Of a stretch of DNA of 64,000 nucleotides, positions 24,124 through 32,197 are shown in pieces (positions within the stretch are counted from its first letter, which is position 1; the number at the start of each line of letters is the position of its first letter). The DNA lies in contig JAAYCX010000010.1 of the NCBI GenBank assembly GCA_012729555.1, positions 62,001 to 126,000 on the forward strand, written 5' to 3'. Under the pieces are notes generated by a model. That model saw only the letters and a list, made by a program, of their open reading frames with translations, searched no databases and was not told the origin of the DNA. The stretch is from Acidobacteriota bacterium. Lineage in GTDB: Bacteria > Acidobacteriota > UBA6911. Both the position numbers and the translations under genes were made by a program.

Positions 24124-25797
24124 GTGACGCAGGAGCCCGATGTCAGGAAAGTTTCGAAAAAGAAGGATGGGGTTTCGGCCGCTGTCGCGAGGCTCCGGGG
24201 CCGTTTCGGCCGAATCGCCGGCCGGGTCACGCGCCTGGCGGTTTTCTCCGCCGCCCTGCTGATGATGGCCGTGACCCTGGCCGACACGATGGTCACGGCG
24301 ATGAGTTACGGGGAGGCGGGATTTCCCGACAGTTACATCCTTCATGACGCCCGGAGGTATGCCGCGACCGGGGTCCTCTACAAGGATCTGTCCGAGCCTC
24401 CCTATAACGCGACCCTCTACGGTCCCCCGCTCTACTGGTTGCTGGCCAGAACCGTGGATTGGGGTGAAAATCCCTTTACGGGACCGCGGATCGCCCTTTT
24501 TGCGGGCTGGAGCGCCTGCATCGCGCTCGTGGGTTATCTCACATCCCTCTGGGTCCGGGTTCGGCATGCCGGTCTGCTGGGGATGATGCTGGCCGCCGGA
24601 ATTCCGGCCGTGGCCCCCTGGATCCTCCAGCTTCGGCCCGATTTCTTCGGGACCCTTTTCGGCCTGCTGGCCATTGTCCTCCTTCATCGCGGGGGTCGGG
24701 CGGGGATTCTCCTGGCCGGCTGTTGCGCCGGGGTGACGGTGACCTTCAAGGTGACGATGGTCGCGGCCCTCGCCGCAGGCGCGCTCTGGCTCCTGCTGCG
24801 CCGCGACTTCCGGGGTCTGGCGCATTTTGCCTGTGGGGCAATTCTCGCCCTCGGGGCTGTTTTGGGCGGATTCCTGATGTCTGAACCGCGGATGCCCGGG
24901 CAGATGGCGGCCCTTCGGCAGATCATCCCTGAATTCAGGGGGGCCCTGGGAGCCCTGCAGACGGCCTCCGCCCAGCCGGTTGCCCTGCTCGGACTCGCGG
25001 CGTTTCCCTTTGTCCTCAGGAAGGGGTCGGGCCGCCGCGCCCTCCTGCCGCTTTATGCGGGCCTTTCCTGGGCCGCCGCCGCCGTGACCGTCGTCCAGGC
25101 GGGAGGCAATGTGAACTATTTCATCGAGGGGCTATGGGCCATGGTGCCGTTGGCCACGACGGCGGTCCTGCTGTCGTTGAGAGTCCTGCGCCGTTTTCCA
25201 GTCGTCGACCTGGGGCTTGGCCTGGCGATCGCGGTGTTTTTCCTGGGGGGGGCGGCTCGGAGCGCCGGTCGGATTCCGGGAAGGCTGGCCGAAATCAGCG
25301 ATTACAACCGGGAACTGCGGTGCATGCAAAGCCTGGTGAAGGGCGCGTCGGTCATGACCACGATTCCGCGGCTCGCCCTGATGACGCCGGAGCCGGCGAT
25401 CACCGAGCCGTACATGGTTTCCTATCAGCTGAAAAACGATGGCCGCCGCTATTCACGTCTGCGTGCACGTTTGCGTCAGGGAGAATTCGACCTGGTGGTT
25501 ACGGACATCGCCGACAGGGAATACCGGGGGATCCCCTTTCTGGCGGCGCCGATCCGGGCGGCCATGGCGGAGGGGGGCTATGCCGCGTTCTGTGGGAACA
25601 GTTTTGCTCTGGTGTACATGAGAAACGGGGATCCGGAAGGCGGCGGGATGGCTCAGAGCCTGACGGCTTCCGGCTGCAGGCCGATGCGGAGTGCCGGAGA
25701 GGGCGCGGAATTATGGCCCGGCAGGTCCGGGAGCGGTGTAGAATCAGGGTGGCAAATCGCGCGGATCCGGAGCGAGGATCCGCCTGCGGGGGAGTGA
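24124..25797 (+). CDS. Polytopic membrane protein, putative glycosyltransferase (GT-C/GT39-like)
   Basis: About 557 residues with some ten hydrophobic segments and a short basic N-terminus. The first extracytoplasmic loop holds FPDSYILHDARRYAATGVLY and YGPPLYWLLART, like the acidic-motif loop and helix of ArnT/GT-C-type transferases. The C-terminal 130 residues are soluble and contain LVVTDIADREYRGIPF. The start is uncertain: GTG at 24124 is given; the frame is open upstream with an ATG at 24055 and no strong ribosome site for either. The final 40 or so residues look unstructured. It probably acts on a lipid-linked sugar, but this is inferred only from topology and motif. Confidence 0.65.
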   Translation: MTQEPDVRKVSKKKDGVSAAVARLRGRFGRIAGRVTRLAVFSAALLMMAVTLADTMVTAMSYGEAGFPDSYILHDARRYAATGVLYKDLSEPPYNATLYGPPLYWLLARTVDWGENPFTGPRIALFAGWSACIALVGYLTSLWVRVRHAGLLGMMLAAGIPAVAPWILQLRPDFFGTLFGLLAIVLLHRGGRAGILLAGCCAGVTVTFKVTMVAALAAGALWLLLRRDFRGLAHFACGAILALGAVLGGFLMSEPRMPGQMAALRQIIPEFRGALGALQTASAQPVALLGLAAFPFVLRKGSGRRALLPLYAGLSWAAAAVTVVQAGGNVNYFIEGLWAMVPLATTAVLLSLRVLRRFPVVDLGLGLAIAVFFLGGAARSAGRIPGRLAEISDYNRELRCMQSLVKGASVMTTIPRLALMTPEPAITEPYMVSYQLKNDGRRYSRLRARLRQGEFDLVVTDIADREYRGIPFLAAPIRAAMAEGGYAAFCGNSFALVYMRNGDPEGGGMAQSLTASGCRPMRSAGEGAELWPGRSGSGVESGWQIARIRSEDPPAGE

Positions 25798-25799
25798 CG

Positions 25800-26648
25800 A
25801 TGCACGAAGCGGGAAAACCAGCCATCCTCATCACGAAGGCTTCGGGGGAGCAGGAGCCGTTCCGGATCGAAAAGCTCAAGGAATCGCTGCGCCGGTCGGG
25901 CGCGGGGCGCGACATCATCGAGCAGGTGGCCGGGGACATCGAGGCCTGGCTCGTCGAAGGGGTGTCCACCCGGAAGATCTACGCCCGCGCCTTCTCCCTG
26001 CTGCGAAAAAAGAAGAAGCAGGTGGCCTCGCGCTACAAGCTGAAGCAGGCGATCATGGAGATGGGACCCACGGGCTATCCCTTCGAGCGCCTGGTCGGGA
26101 AGGTGATCGAGCGGCAGGGGTACGCGGTGGAGGTGGGACAGATCGTCCAGGGGCGCTGCGTGAGCCACGAGGTGGACGTGGTGGCCGTGCGCGATCATCA
26201 CCGGCTCTTCGTGGAATGCAAGTACGGCCTGAGCGCGGAGAAGACGGTGAACGTCCAGGTGCCGCTCTACGTCCGTTCGCGGGTGAACGACATCATCGAC
26301 CGGCTGAAGGAATCGGGGGAGCATTCCGGGACCACCTTCGGCGGGGGGGTGGCCACCAACACCCGGTTCACGAGCGACGCCATCGACTACGGGACCTGCA
26401 GCGGCCTTTTCATGCTGAGCTGGGACTACCCGGCGGGCGACGGGCTGAAGGACATCATCGACCGCGAAAGGCTCTACCCGATCACGGTGCTGCACAGCCT
26501 GACGAAACAGCAGAAGCAGGACCTGCTCGGGCGCGGGATCGTCGTCTGCCGGCAGATCCTCGAGGACCGGGGGGTCCTCTCCCCTTTCAGACTCGCCAAG
26601 AACAGGTACCAGGCGCTGATGAGGGAACTGGACGACATCCTGAATTGA
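25800..26648 (+). CDS. ATP-cone domain fused to Mrr-like restriction endonuclease
   Basis: A 282-residue two-domain protein. Residues 5-90 are an ATP-cone (ILITKASGEQEPFRIEKLKE, STRKIYARAFSLLRKK), the nucleotide-sensing module best known from ribonucleotide reductases and NrdR. Residues 95-190 form a PD-(D/E)xK nuclease core of the Mrr type: GYPFERLVGKVIERQGY, then SHEVDVVAVR and LFVECKYG, giving the D...ECK active site. The C-terminal part (LSPFRLAKNRYQALMREL) is helical. No methylase accompanies it, so this is not a classical restriction system; a nucleotide-gated DNase is an inference from architecture. The ATG at 25800 lies just after the upstream stop. Confidence 0.82.
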   Translation: MHEAGKPAILITKASGEQEPFRIEKLKESLRRSGAGRDIIEQVAGDIEAWLVEGVSTRKIYARAFSLLRKKKKQVASRYKLKQAIMEMGPTGYPFERLVGKVIERQGYAVEVGQIVQGRCVSHEVDVVAVRDHHRLFVECKYGLSAEKTVNVQVPLYVRSRVNDIIDRLKESGEHSGTTFGGGVATNTRFTSDAIDYGTCSGLFMLSWDYPAGDGLKDIIDRERLYPITVLHSLTKQQKQDLLGRGIVVCRQILEDRGVLSPFRLAKNRYQALMRELDDILN

Positions 26649-26666
26649 ACGACGGGCGGTGATGTT

Positions 26667-27695
26667 TTGCAGGCGGGAACAGGGAACGCGCTCGAGGACA
26701 GTTTCGAAAGGCAACGGGAGCGTTGCGAGGTGTGCGCCGTCCATCTCCGCGTGGCGGGAGTCGTCATCCGCCTCGAGTGCGCCCGGGAAGGCCCCGCCGG
26801 GGTCCTGCTCCCCTCCCTGCAGGAGAACCGGATCCCCGTGCCGTCCGGGGAGGCCGACTTCGCGGTCGCCGTCTGGGAGGACGCGGGATTCTTTGCCCAC
26901 TCGCCGGTGATCGGCGCCCTTCGGCGGCACCGCGACCGCGTCTCGGTTTCCCATCAGGGGAACCGGCATCTCTTCTACAATCCCGAGGGGGAGATCTTCT
27001 GCTTCGTCGATACGGACCTCGGGCGCGCCTGGTATTGCGTCGCCGACAGGTCCACCCTCCCCGATTACGAGGTCTGCACCCCGATGCGGTTCCTGATGCA
27101 CTGGATCCTCGCGGCGCGGGGCCTGATCTTCACGCACGCCGCGGGCGTGGGCCGAAACGGCAGGGGCGTGCTCCTGGTCGGGCGCAGCGGGTCGGGAAAA
27201 TCCACCACGGCCCTCGCCTGCCATCTGAACGGGCTGGAGTTCCTGGGTGACGATTACGTGGCGGTCGCGCCTGACTCCCCCGCGCGCGCGTTTCATGTCT
27301 ACCGCGGCGCCAAGCTCACCGACGACACTCTCCCGCGTTTCCCGGAACTCGCCCGCCGCCTCCACCCGGCCAACAGGACGCAGAACAAGAACGTGGTCAT
27401 AGTCTCGGGATCGGACGGGCCCATCGTCCGCTCGCTCCCCGTCGCGGCTGTTCTCCGCCCCCGGATCGCGGGCCCCGGGCGGACGACGATTTCCCCGGCG
27501 GCGCCCTCGGCCCTCCTCATGGAGATGGCGACGAGCACGGTGCTGCAGGCCCAGGGGGGCGGCCAGCACATCCTGTCGGGCCTCGCCGCCCTTTGTCGCG
27601 GCGTGCCCTGCTACGATCTCGCGCTCGGCGGGGATTTCGGGGAGATTTCCCGCAGTATCGGCCTGTTCATCGACTCGGCGGGAGCGAGGGGCTGA
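26667..27695 (+). CDS. HPr kinase-like P-loop protein of PqqD-associated type
   Basis: A 342-residue protein with a C-terminal kinase-like domain resembling HPr kinase: Walker A LLVGRSGSGKSTTALACHL (near residue 172-190) and LEFLGDDYVAV, as in the HPrK-like proteins that sit beside PqqD genes in peptide-modification and lasso-peptide loci. The N-terminal 150 residues are a mostly beta domain typical of these proteins (FYNPEGEIFCFVDTDLG). The start is TTG at 26667; no in-frame ATG or GTG is near. Its stop overlaps the next ATG, and with the following two genes it forms a kinase, nucleotidyltransferase and PqqD trio. The phosphorylated target is unknown. Confidence 0.78.
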   Translation: MQAGTGNALEDSFERQRERCEVCAVHLRVAGVVIRLECAREGPAGVLLPSLQENRIPVPSGEADFAVAVWEDAGFFAHSPVIGALRRHRDRVSVSHQGNRHLFYNPEGEIFCFVDTDLGRAWYCVADRSTLPDYEVCTPMRFLMHWILAARGLIFTHAAGVGRNGRGVLLVGRSGSGKSTTALACHLNGLEFLGDDYVAVAPDSPARAFHVYRGAKLTDDTLPRFPELARRLHPANRTQNKNVVIVSGSDGPIVRSLPVAAVLRPRIAGPGRTTISPAAPSALLMEMATSTVLQAQGGGQHILSGLAALCRGVPCYDLALGGDFGEISRSIGLFIDSAGARG

Positions 27696-28930
27696 TGGGT
27701 ATTCCGGCGTCCTATCGCTTTGGTGCGCACCACTCCCTGAAGGCGGGGCACCTCCGGATGCTGAAGGCGATCGTGTGCCTCGGGGAGGAGGGGGGGCGTG
27801 CGCTTTCGGAATGGGAGGAGGGGGTCGAGTTCGACGAGATCGACTACCTGGCGCAGACCCTGGCCCCGGCGCTGTACATGGCGGCCGGGGAGGCCGGGTA
27901 CGAGGGCCCCCTGCGCCCCCGGCTCAAGAGCCTATACACCTTTTTTTTCACCAAGACCTCGCTCCTGCTCTCGGCCATCGCCCCCGTGCTCGAAGACCTC
28001 CACCGGCAGGGGATCGACGCCGTCCTGATGAAGGGTGCGGGGGTCAGCGCCGCCCTCCGCCTGCCGCCGGGCCGGAGGCCGATGCACGACGTGGACCTGC
28101 TGGTCGCGGACACGGAGGCGGGCCGGGCGCTGGGCATCCTGTCGGCGCGCGGGTTCCATCCCGTCTGGAAGACGGAGGCGCAGCGCCTCTACCGGAGCCC
28201 CCACAGTTACGATTGCGAGAACGGGCGGCGTCACCGGATCGACCTGCATATCGCCGCCCTCTACGAGCACATCGGCCCCGGTTTCGACGACGGCCTGCGC
28301 GCCCGCGCAGTGACGGGGAGTTTCCTGGGCGCCGCCGTCCGGGTCCCCTGCCCCGAGGACCAGCTGCTCCTCGCCTTGGTCAACGGGGTCCGCGCGCCCC
28401 TGGTCTTCGACGAGACCTATCCGGACGGCCTGCTCTGGATCCTGGACGCCGCGAGCCTGATCCGCGGCGCCACGATCGACTGGGGGCTGTTTGCCGCCAC
28501 CGCGGAGTCCAGGGGCGTTTCCTACAACGCCCGCTACGCGCTGCGCTACCTGCAGTCGGTCGATGGGGGACTGGTTCCCGCGGGCGTCATGGAGGGGCTG
28601 CGGGAAAACCTGGACTACGGGTCCTTTTACGTGGAGCGCGCGCTGAGGGTCCACACGAGGTACCACCGCAGGAAACGGGCGATCGAGCGGCGCATCGCCT
28701 CGGGCGGCCCCCGGGACTTCAGTCCGAGGCGCATCTGGGACCGCCACCGGATCGAAAGGCTCGACGAGTCCTTCGCCAGCTCCCTATTATCTTTTCCAGG
28801 GCATCTCAAGCTGGCCTGGGGGCTCGGGCATGTCTGGCAGCTGCCCGGCCACGCCCTGCGCCTGTTGCTGAAGAAAAAGGAGACACGGAAATGTACGAGG
28901 TCAACGAACCGCGCATCATCCACGAAGTGA
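27695..28930 (+). CDS. Nucleotidyltransferase family protein (NTP_transf_5 type)
   Basis: A 411-residue protein of the uncharacterised nucleotidyltransferase group often found with PqqD and HPrK-like genes. The active-site region reads IDAVLMKGAGVSAALRLPPG then RPMHDVDLLVADTEAG (about 110-150), giving the D-x-D metal pair; RIDLHIAALYEH adds another acidic residue. The remainder is helical. The start ATG overlaps the kinase stop, and its own end overlaps pqqD-like by 40 bases, so translation is coupled. Which substrate is nucleotidylated or sugar-modified is not known. Confidence 0.78.
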   Translation: MGIPASYRFGAHHSLKAGHLRMLKAIVCLGEEGGRALSEWEEGVEFDEIDYLAQTLAPALYMAAGEAGYEGPLRPRLKSLYTFFFTKTSLLLSAIAPVLEDLHRQGIDAVLMKGAGVSAALRLPPGRRPMHDVDLLVADTEAGRALGILSARGFHPVWKTEAQRLYRSPHSYDCENGRRHRIDLHIAALYEHIGPGFDDGLRARAVTGSFLGAAVRVPCPEDQLLLALVNGVRAPLVFDETYPDGLLWILDAASLIRGATIDWGLFAATAESRGVSYNARYALRYLQSVDGGLVPAGVMEGLRENLDYGSFYVERALRVHTRYHRRKRAIERRIASGGPRDFSPRRIWDRHRIERLDESFASSLLSFPGHLKLAWGLGHVWQLPGHALRLLLKKKETRKCTRSTNRASSTK

Positions 28931-29307
28931 TCGAGGGGAACGCCGTCATCATCGACGGAGAGAAGGGGCTGTATTACGCCCTGAATCCGGTGGGCACATG
29001 CCTCTTTTCCGCCTTCGCCGGGGGGGCGTCCCCCGACGCCGTTCTGGAGGCGCTCTCCCGCGAGGTCGAGGAGCGTGGTTGGGATGCGGGGGAGGAGGTT
29101 GCGCGTTTCCTGGCCGAGATGGTTCGCCGGGAGATCCTGCGACCGGGGGGAGGCGGGAACGGGGTATACGATCCCGCCCTTCTGTCCGGGGTCGCGGGAG
29201 AAGCTCCCACGCTTACCTGCTTCGAAGACCTGCAGGAGCTGCTGCTGATAGATCCGATCCACCAGGTTGACATTTCGGAAGGGTGGCCGGTTGAACGCAA
29301 CGATTAG
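28891..29307 (+). CDS. PqqD-like peptide-chaperone family protein with C-terminal extension
   Basis: 138 residues. Residues 1-85 have the PqqD/RiPP-recognition fold pattern (MYEVNEPRIIHEVIEGNAVI, GLYYALNPVGTCLFSAFAGG, EEVARFLAEMVRREILR). After a Gly-rich linker, the C-terminal 30 residues read LTCFEDLQELLLIDPIHQVD and then ISEGWPVERND. I recall similar DPIH-x-VD ... GWP tails in short proteins near HPrK/PqqD genes, where they may be precursor-like or docking segments; this is from memory. AAGGAG lies 8 bases before the ATG. The gene lies in a row with HPrK-like, nucleotidyltransferase and GT2 genes. Confidence 0.75.
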   Translation: MYEVNEPRIIHEVIEGNAVIIDGEKGLYYALNPVGTCLFSAFAGGASPDAVLEALSREVEERGWDAGEEVARFLAEMVRREILRPGGGGNGVYDPALLSGVAGEAPTLTCFEDLQELLLIDPIHQVDISEGWPVERND

Positions 29308-29977
29308 CGTGATTATCCCGGCCCGGAACGCCGGGCGGACGATCAGGGAAACCCTGGCAAGCGTGGGCCGTCAGACGCGGAAGCCAAACGAGGTGATCCT
29401 GGTAGATGACGGCTCGACAGACGACACGGTCGAGGCCGCGGTCGGGGCCCTTCCGGAGATCCGGGTCCTCGGGCAGCCCCCGTCCGGTGTTTCCCGGGCC
29501 CGTAACAGGGGAGCGGAGGTCGCGAGCGGCGTCTTCGTGGCCTTCCTGGACGCGGACGACCTGTGGGAACCCACCAAGCTGGAGAAACAGCTTGAGCAGG
29601 CCTCGGTGGCCGACGCCCCGCATGTCATCCTCTGCAAGATGCGGAATTTTCTCAGCCCCGAACTGGTTGGGGGACAGGGTGGGAGCGGCGGGGACGGGGA
29701 AATCCGGACCGGTTACCACGCCGGGTGCGTTTTCCTGGCCCGGACCGATTTCCTGGAGACCGGGGGATTCCGCGAGGACCGCGAGTTTTACGAAACCGTG
29801 GAATGGTTCGAACGGGCGCGCAAACGGGGATACCGGGAAAAGGTTGTGGACGAAGTGCTCATGCTGCGGAGGATCCATGCGCGCAACACCATGGTCCTCC
29901 GTCGCGACGAGGCCCGCGCGGCCTGCCTGCGCATGATCTCGGAGCGGTTGAAGGGGGACAGGCACCGGTGTCCCTAA
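29291..29977 (+). CDS. Family 2 glycosyltransferase, C-terminus formed by a REP-like element
   Basis: A 228-residue GT-A fold transferase that adds a sugar from a nucleotide donor. It shows ISVIIPARNAGRTIRETLAS, PNEVILVDDGSTDDT, GVSRARNRGAEVASG and FVAFLDADDLWEP (the DxD site), then TGYHAGCVFLARTDFLETGG and EFYETVEWFERARKRGY. The start is TTG at 29291, with GGAAGGGTGG upstream and 17 bases of overlap with the pqqD-like gene. The last seven residues (GDRHRCP) are encoded by the palindromic repeat beginning at 29953, so the original end was probably replaced by repeat insertion. Confidence 0.85.
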   Translation: MNATISVIIPARNAGRTIRETLASVGRQTRKPNEVILVDDGSTDDTVEAAVGALPEIRVLGQPPSGVSRARNRGAEVASGVFVAFLDADDLWEPTKLEKQLEQASVADAPHVILCKMRNFLSPELVGGQGGSGGDGEIRTGYHAGCVFLARTDFLETGGFREDREFYETVEWFERARKRGYREKVVDEVLMLRRIHARNTMVLRRDEARAACLRMISERLKGDRHRCP

Positions 29978-30038
29978 GTGGATGAGGAATTGGTGGACAG
30001 GCATCGGTGTCCCCTTGGGGACACCGGTGCCTGTCCCC
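29953..30038 (+). repeat. REP/BIME-like palindromic cluster (GGACAGGCACC family)
   Basis: Three related units: 29953-29974 (GGGGGACAGGCACCGG and on), 29991-30014 (a variant with GGCATCGG) and an inverted copy at 30017-30038. The first and third are exact reverse complements over 21 bases and could form a large stem, followed on the plus strand by TTATTTTTT. The core is shared with the repeat at 7929. It separates the GT2 gene from the convergent S1-domain gene and may terminate both. Such elements are often mobilised by REP-associated tyrosine transposases; none is encoded in this window. Confidence 0.8.
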
Positions 30039-31463
30039 TTATTTTTTCAGGGCCGCGCGGAGCTTGTCGGCCATCGAGCCGGTGCCTTCGGGGGAGGGGG
30101 CCTGGCGTTCCTTCCACTCCCGCACCTCCTCGGCCTCGAGCGCGTCGGCCACGGCCTTCGCGCTCAGGCGGATGCGCCGGCCGGAGGGATCCGTTTCGAG
30201 GACGATGACCTCGACCTCCCCGCCGACGGGGAAGGCGCGCGCGAGATCGCCCTCCCGGGCGACCCCCGTTTCGCCGATCGGGATCAGCCCGGTCCGGCCG
30301 GGCGCCAGGAAGACGAAGACCCCGAACTTCTCGATCTTCTCGACCTTTCCCCGCAGGCGCGCACCCGCGACGATGCCGGGCGTGCCGGGGGCGCCGGCGG
30401 CCGCAGGCGCCGATCCCTCCCCCTGGAGAGCGACCCCGATCCGTTTCTTTTCGAGGTCGAGGGAGAGGATCTCGAACGTCCCCGTCATCCCCGGGGTGAC
30501 GCCGCTCGACCACCCCCCCGGGGAGGAGGGGGGGAAGGTGGAGGCATGGGCGAGGGCTTCGATCCCGGGCTCGAGTTCCACGAAGGCGCCGAACTCGGCG
30601 ACGCGGGTGACCCGGCCGGGCCGGCGCTGCCCCACGGCGTAGGCCTCCCCCGCTCTCAGCCAGGGGTCGCCCGACAGCTGTTTCAGCCCCAGCGAAATCC
30701 TCCCCTTTTCCTCGTCCACCCCGAGCACCTTGACGGTGATCTCCTCCCCCGGCGAGACGACCTCGGCGGGGGAACCCACGCGGGCCCACGACATCTCGGA
30801 CACGTGCAGCAGACCCTGGACCCCCGCGCCCAGGTCGACGAAGGCTCCGAAGTGGCGGATGGAGGCGACGCGGCCGGTGAGGACGGCGCCGGGGACCACG
30901 GTTTTCCGGACCTCAGCGGCCTCGGCCTCCCGCTGCTCCTCGAGCAGCGCGCGGCGCGAGAGGACAATGTTCGAACCCCCGTCCCGGAATTCGATGACGC
31001 GGAAGGCGTAGACGTTCCCGGCGTGGTCGACGGGGGCGGCGCCCCGGACATCGATCTGGGAGCCGGGGCAGAAGGCGCGGCTGCGGCCGACCTTCACCTC
31101 GTATCCCCCCTTGATCTCCCGCTCGACCCTCCCCTCCACGGGCAGGCCGCTACGGAAGGCGTCCTCGATCTGGCGGTTGCTCGCGGCCGTCGCCAGCAGT
31201 TTCCGGGAGAGCTTCACCCCCCCGGCGGTGGACACCACCGTCGCCTCGATGCGGTCCCCGACGGCGAATTCCAGCTCCCCCTCGGGGTTTTTCAGCTCGT
31301 CGACATCGATGACGGCCTCCCCCTTCCCCCCGACATCGACCAGGGCCGCTTCGGGGCCGATGGCGACGATGCTCCCCTGGACGGGATCCCCCTTTTCGAG
31401 CCGCTTCACCTCGAGCGAGGCTTCGAACATCGCGGCAAAATCTTCCTCCGGTTCTTCGCTCAC
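30039..31463 (-). CDS. Multi-S1-domain RNA-binding protein (ribosomal protein S1-like)
   Basis: 474 residues with at least five S1/OB repeats: KGDPVQGSIVAIGPEAALVD, LPVEGRVEREIKGGYEVKVG, PGAVLTGRVASIRHFGAFVD with GLLHVSEMSW, GRVTRVAEFGAFVELEPGIE, and ARLRGKVEKIEKFGVFVFLA. This is the layout of bacterial ribosomal protein S1 and its relatives, which bind mRNA at the ribosome. The length is shorter than the six-domain E. coli form (557). The start is GTG at 31463 (SEEPEEDFAAMFEASL). Whether it is the sole S1 or a paralogue cannot be said from the window. The 3' end abuts the REP cluster. Confidence 0.85.
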   Translation of the reverse strand: MSEEPEEDFAAMFEASLEVKRLEKGDPVQGSIVAIGPEAALVDVGGKGEAVIDVDELKNPEGELEFAVGDRIEATVVSTAGGVKLSRKLLATAASNRQIEDAFRSGLPVEGRVEREIKGGYEVKVGRSRAFCPGSQIDVRGAAPVDHAGNVYAFRVIEFRDGGSNIVLSRRALLEEQREAEAAEVRKTVVPGAVLTGRVASIRHFGAFVDLGAGVQGLLHVSEMSWARVGSPAEVVSPGEEITVKVLGVDEEKGRISLGLKQLSGDPWLRAGEAYAVGQRRPGRVTRVAEFGAFVELEPGIEALAHASTFPPSSPGGWSSGVTPGMTGTFEILSLDLEKKRIGVALQGEGSAPAAAGAPGTPGIVAGARLRGKVEKIEKFGVFVFLAPGRTGLIPIGETGVAREGDLARAFPVGGEVEVIVLETDPSGRRIRLSAKAVADALEAEEVREWKERQAPSPEGTGSMADKLRAALKK

Positions 31464-31613
31464 TGTACGCTCCTCCGCATATCGGTCGGTACCCGGCGCC
31501 CGTCCCGGTCGGGCGCGGACGCGGGGCCGGGCTGATTGTATCAACCGGCCCCGGTCCCGGGAAGCGCTAAGTGCGGCCGCTCGGGGCGGGGCTCCGTATC
31601 GACCCCTTTTCTG

Positions 31614-31622
31614 TGCTATTCT
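31614..31622 (+). promoter_or_regulatory. Possible extended -10 promoter of the DUF5661 gene
   Basis: TGCTATTCT (TG, one base, TATTCT) lies about 50 bases before the ATG at 31672. There is no clear -35 element. Confidence 0.3.
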
Positions 31623-31671
31623 GGAATCCATGCCGGCAGACCCCGGCAAACACACGATGCGAGGAGGAGAG

Positions 31672-32115
31672 ATGAAGCTGCCTGAATACGTCACGACCGA
31701 GGAAGTGAAGAGGGTGTGCAGGGAACTCAAGATCCGCGACTGGACCAGACTCCGGGAGGCCAAGATCCCCCCTGCGGAGGCGAAGAAGATCCTGGCCAGT
31801 GTGAATGCCTCCAAGATGAAGATCGCGCTGGAGGACTTCCGGGCCGGGCTCGAAGTGGAGCTCGAGCACGGGCTGCGGTTCAAGGACGCCAACGTCACCA
31901 ACAACCACCCGATCCTCACGGGGCTGATCGCGCTCGCCCATTTCAAGGAATCGCTCGATTACTACAAGCTCCTGGAGGTGGCGGAACTGGAAGGGGACCT
32001 CGTGAAGGCGGTGGCGGCGGGGAACATGGAGAAGGTGAAGAAATACTACCGGCGGCTGGCCGCGGCGCGGATCGCGCTCCGCCAGGCGGAGCTGAAGCGC
32101 CTCGGCTCGAGATAG
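31672..32115 (+). CDS. DUF5661 family protein
   Basis: A 147-residue soluble, helix-rich protein with GAGGAGGA before the ATG. It opens with MKLPEYVTTEEVKRVCRELK and contains FRAGLEVELEHGLR followed by DANVTNNHPILTGLIALAHF and ESLDYYKLLEVAELEGDL, the pattern I associate with DUF5661, whose members are conserved near E-x-E-H-G and N-x-T-x-N-x-P. No function is known. It converges on the cyclophilin gene across a GC-rich hairpin. Confidence 0.75.
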   Translation: MKLPEYVTTEEVKRVCRELKIRDWTRLREAKIPPAEAKKILASVNASKMKIALEDFRAGLEVELEHGLRFKDANVTNNHPILTGLIALAHFKESLDYYKLLEVAELEGDLVKAVAAGNMEKVKKYYRRLAAARIALRQAELKRLGSR

Positions 32116-32133
32116 ACGGTCGCGGGCGGAAAC

Positions 32134-32171
32134 GGGGGGCGGGATTCCGCGCGCCGCGGGTCCCGCCCCCC
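32134..32171 (+). terminator. Hairpin between convergent genes
   Basis: The 11-base perfect stem GGGGGGCGGGA / TCCCGCCCCCC (32134-32144 with 32161-32171) with a 16-base loop lies in the gap between the DUF5661 gene and the convergent cyclophilin gene. It has no T-tract; a bidirectional terminator is likely. Confidence 0.55.
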
Positions 32172-32197
32172 ATTTGCCTGCCGGCCTCGATGGCGCG

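Noticed and set aside
25800-29977. A lasso-peptide gene cluster
   Set aside because: HPrK-like and PqqD-like genes are present, but there is no asparagine-synthetase-type cyclase, no B2 protease and no separate precursor peptide.
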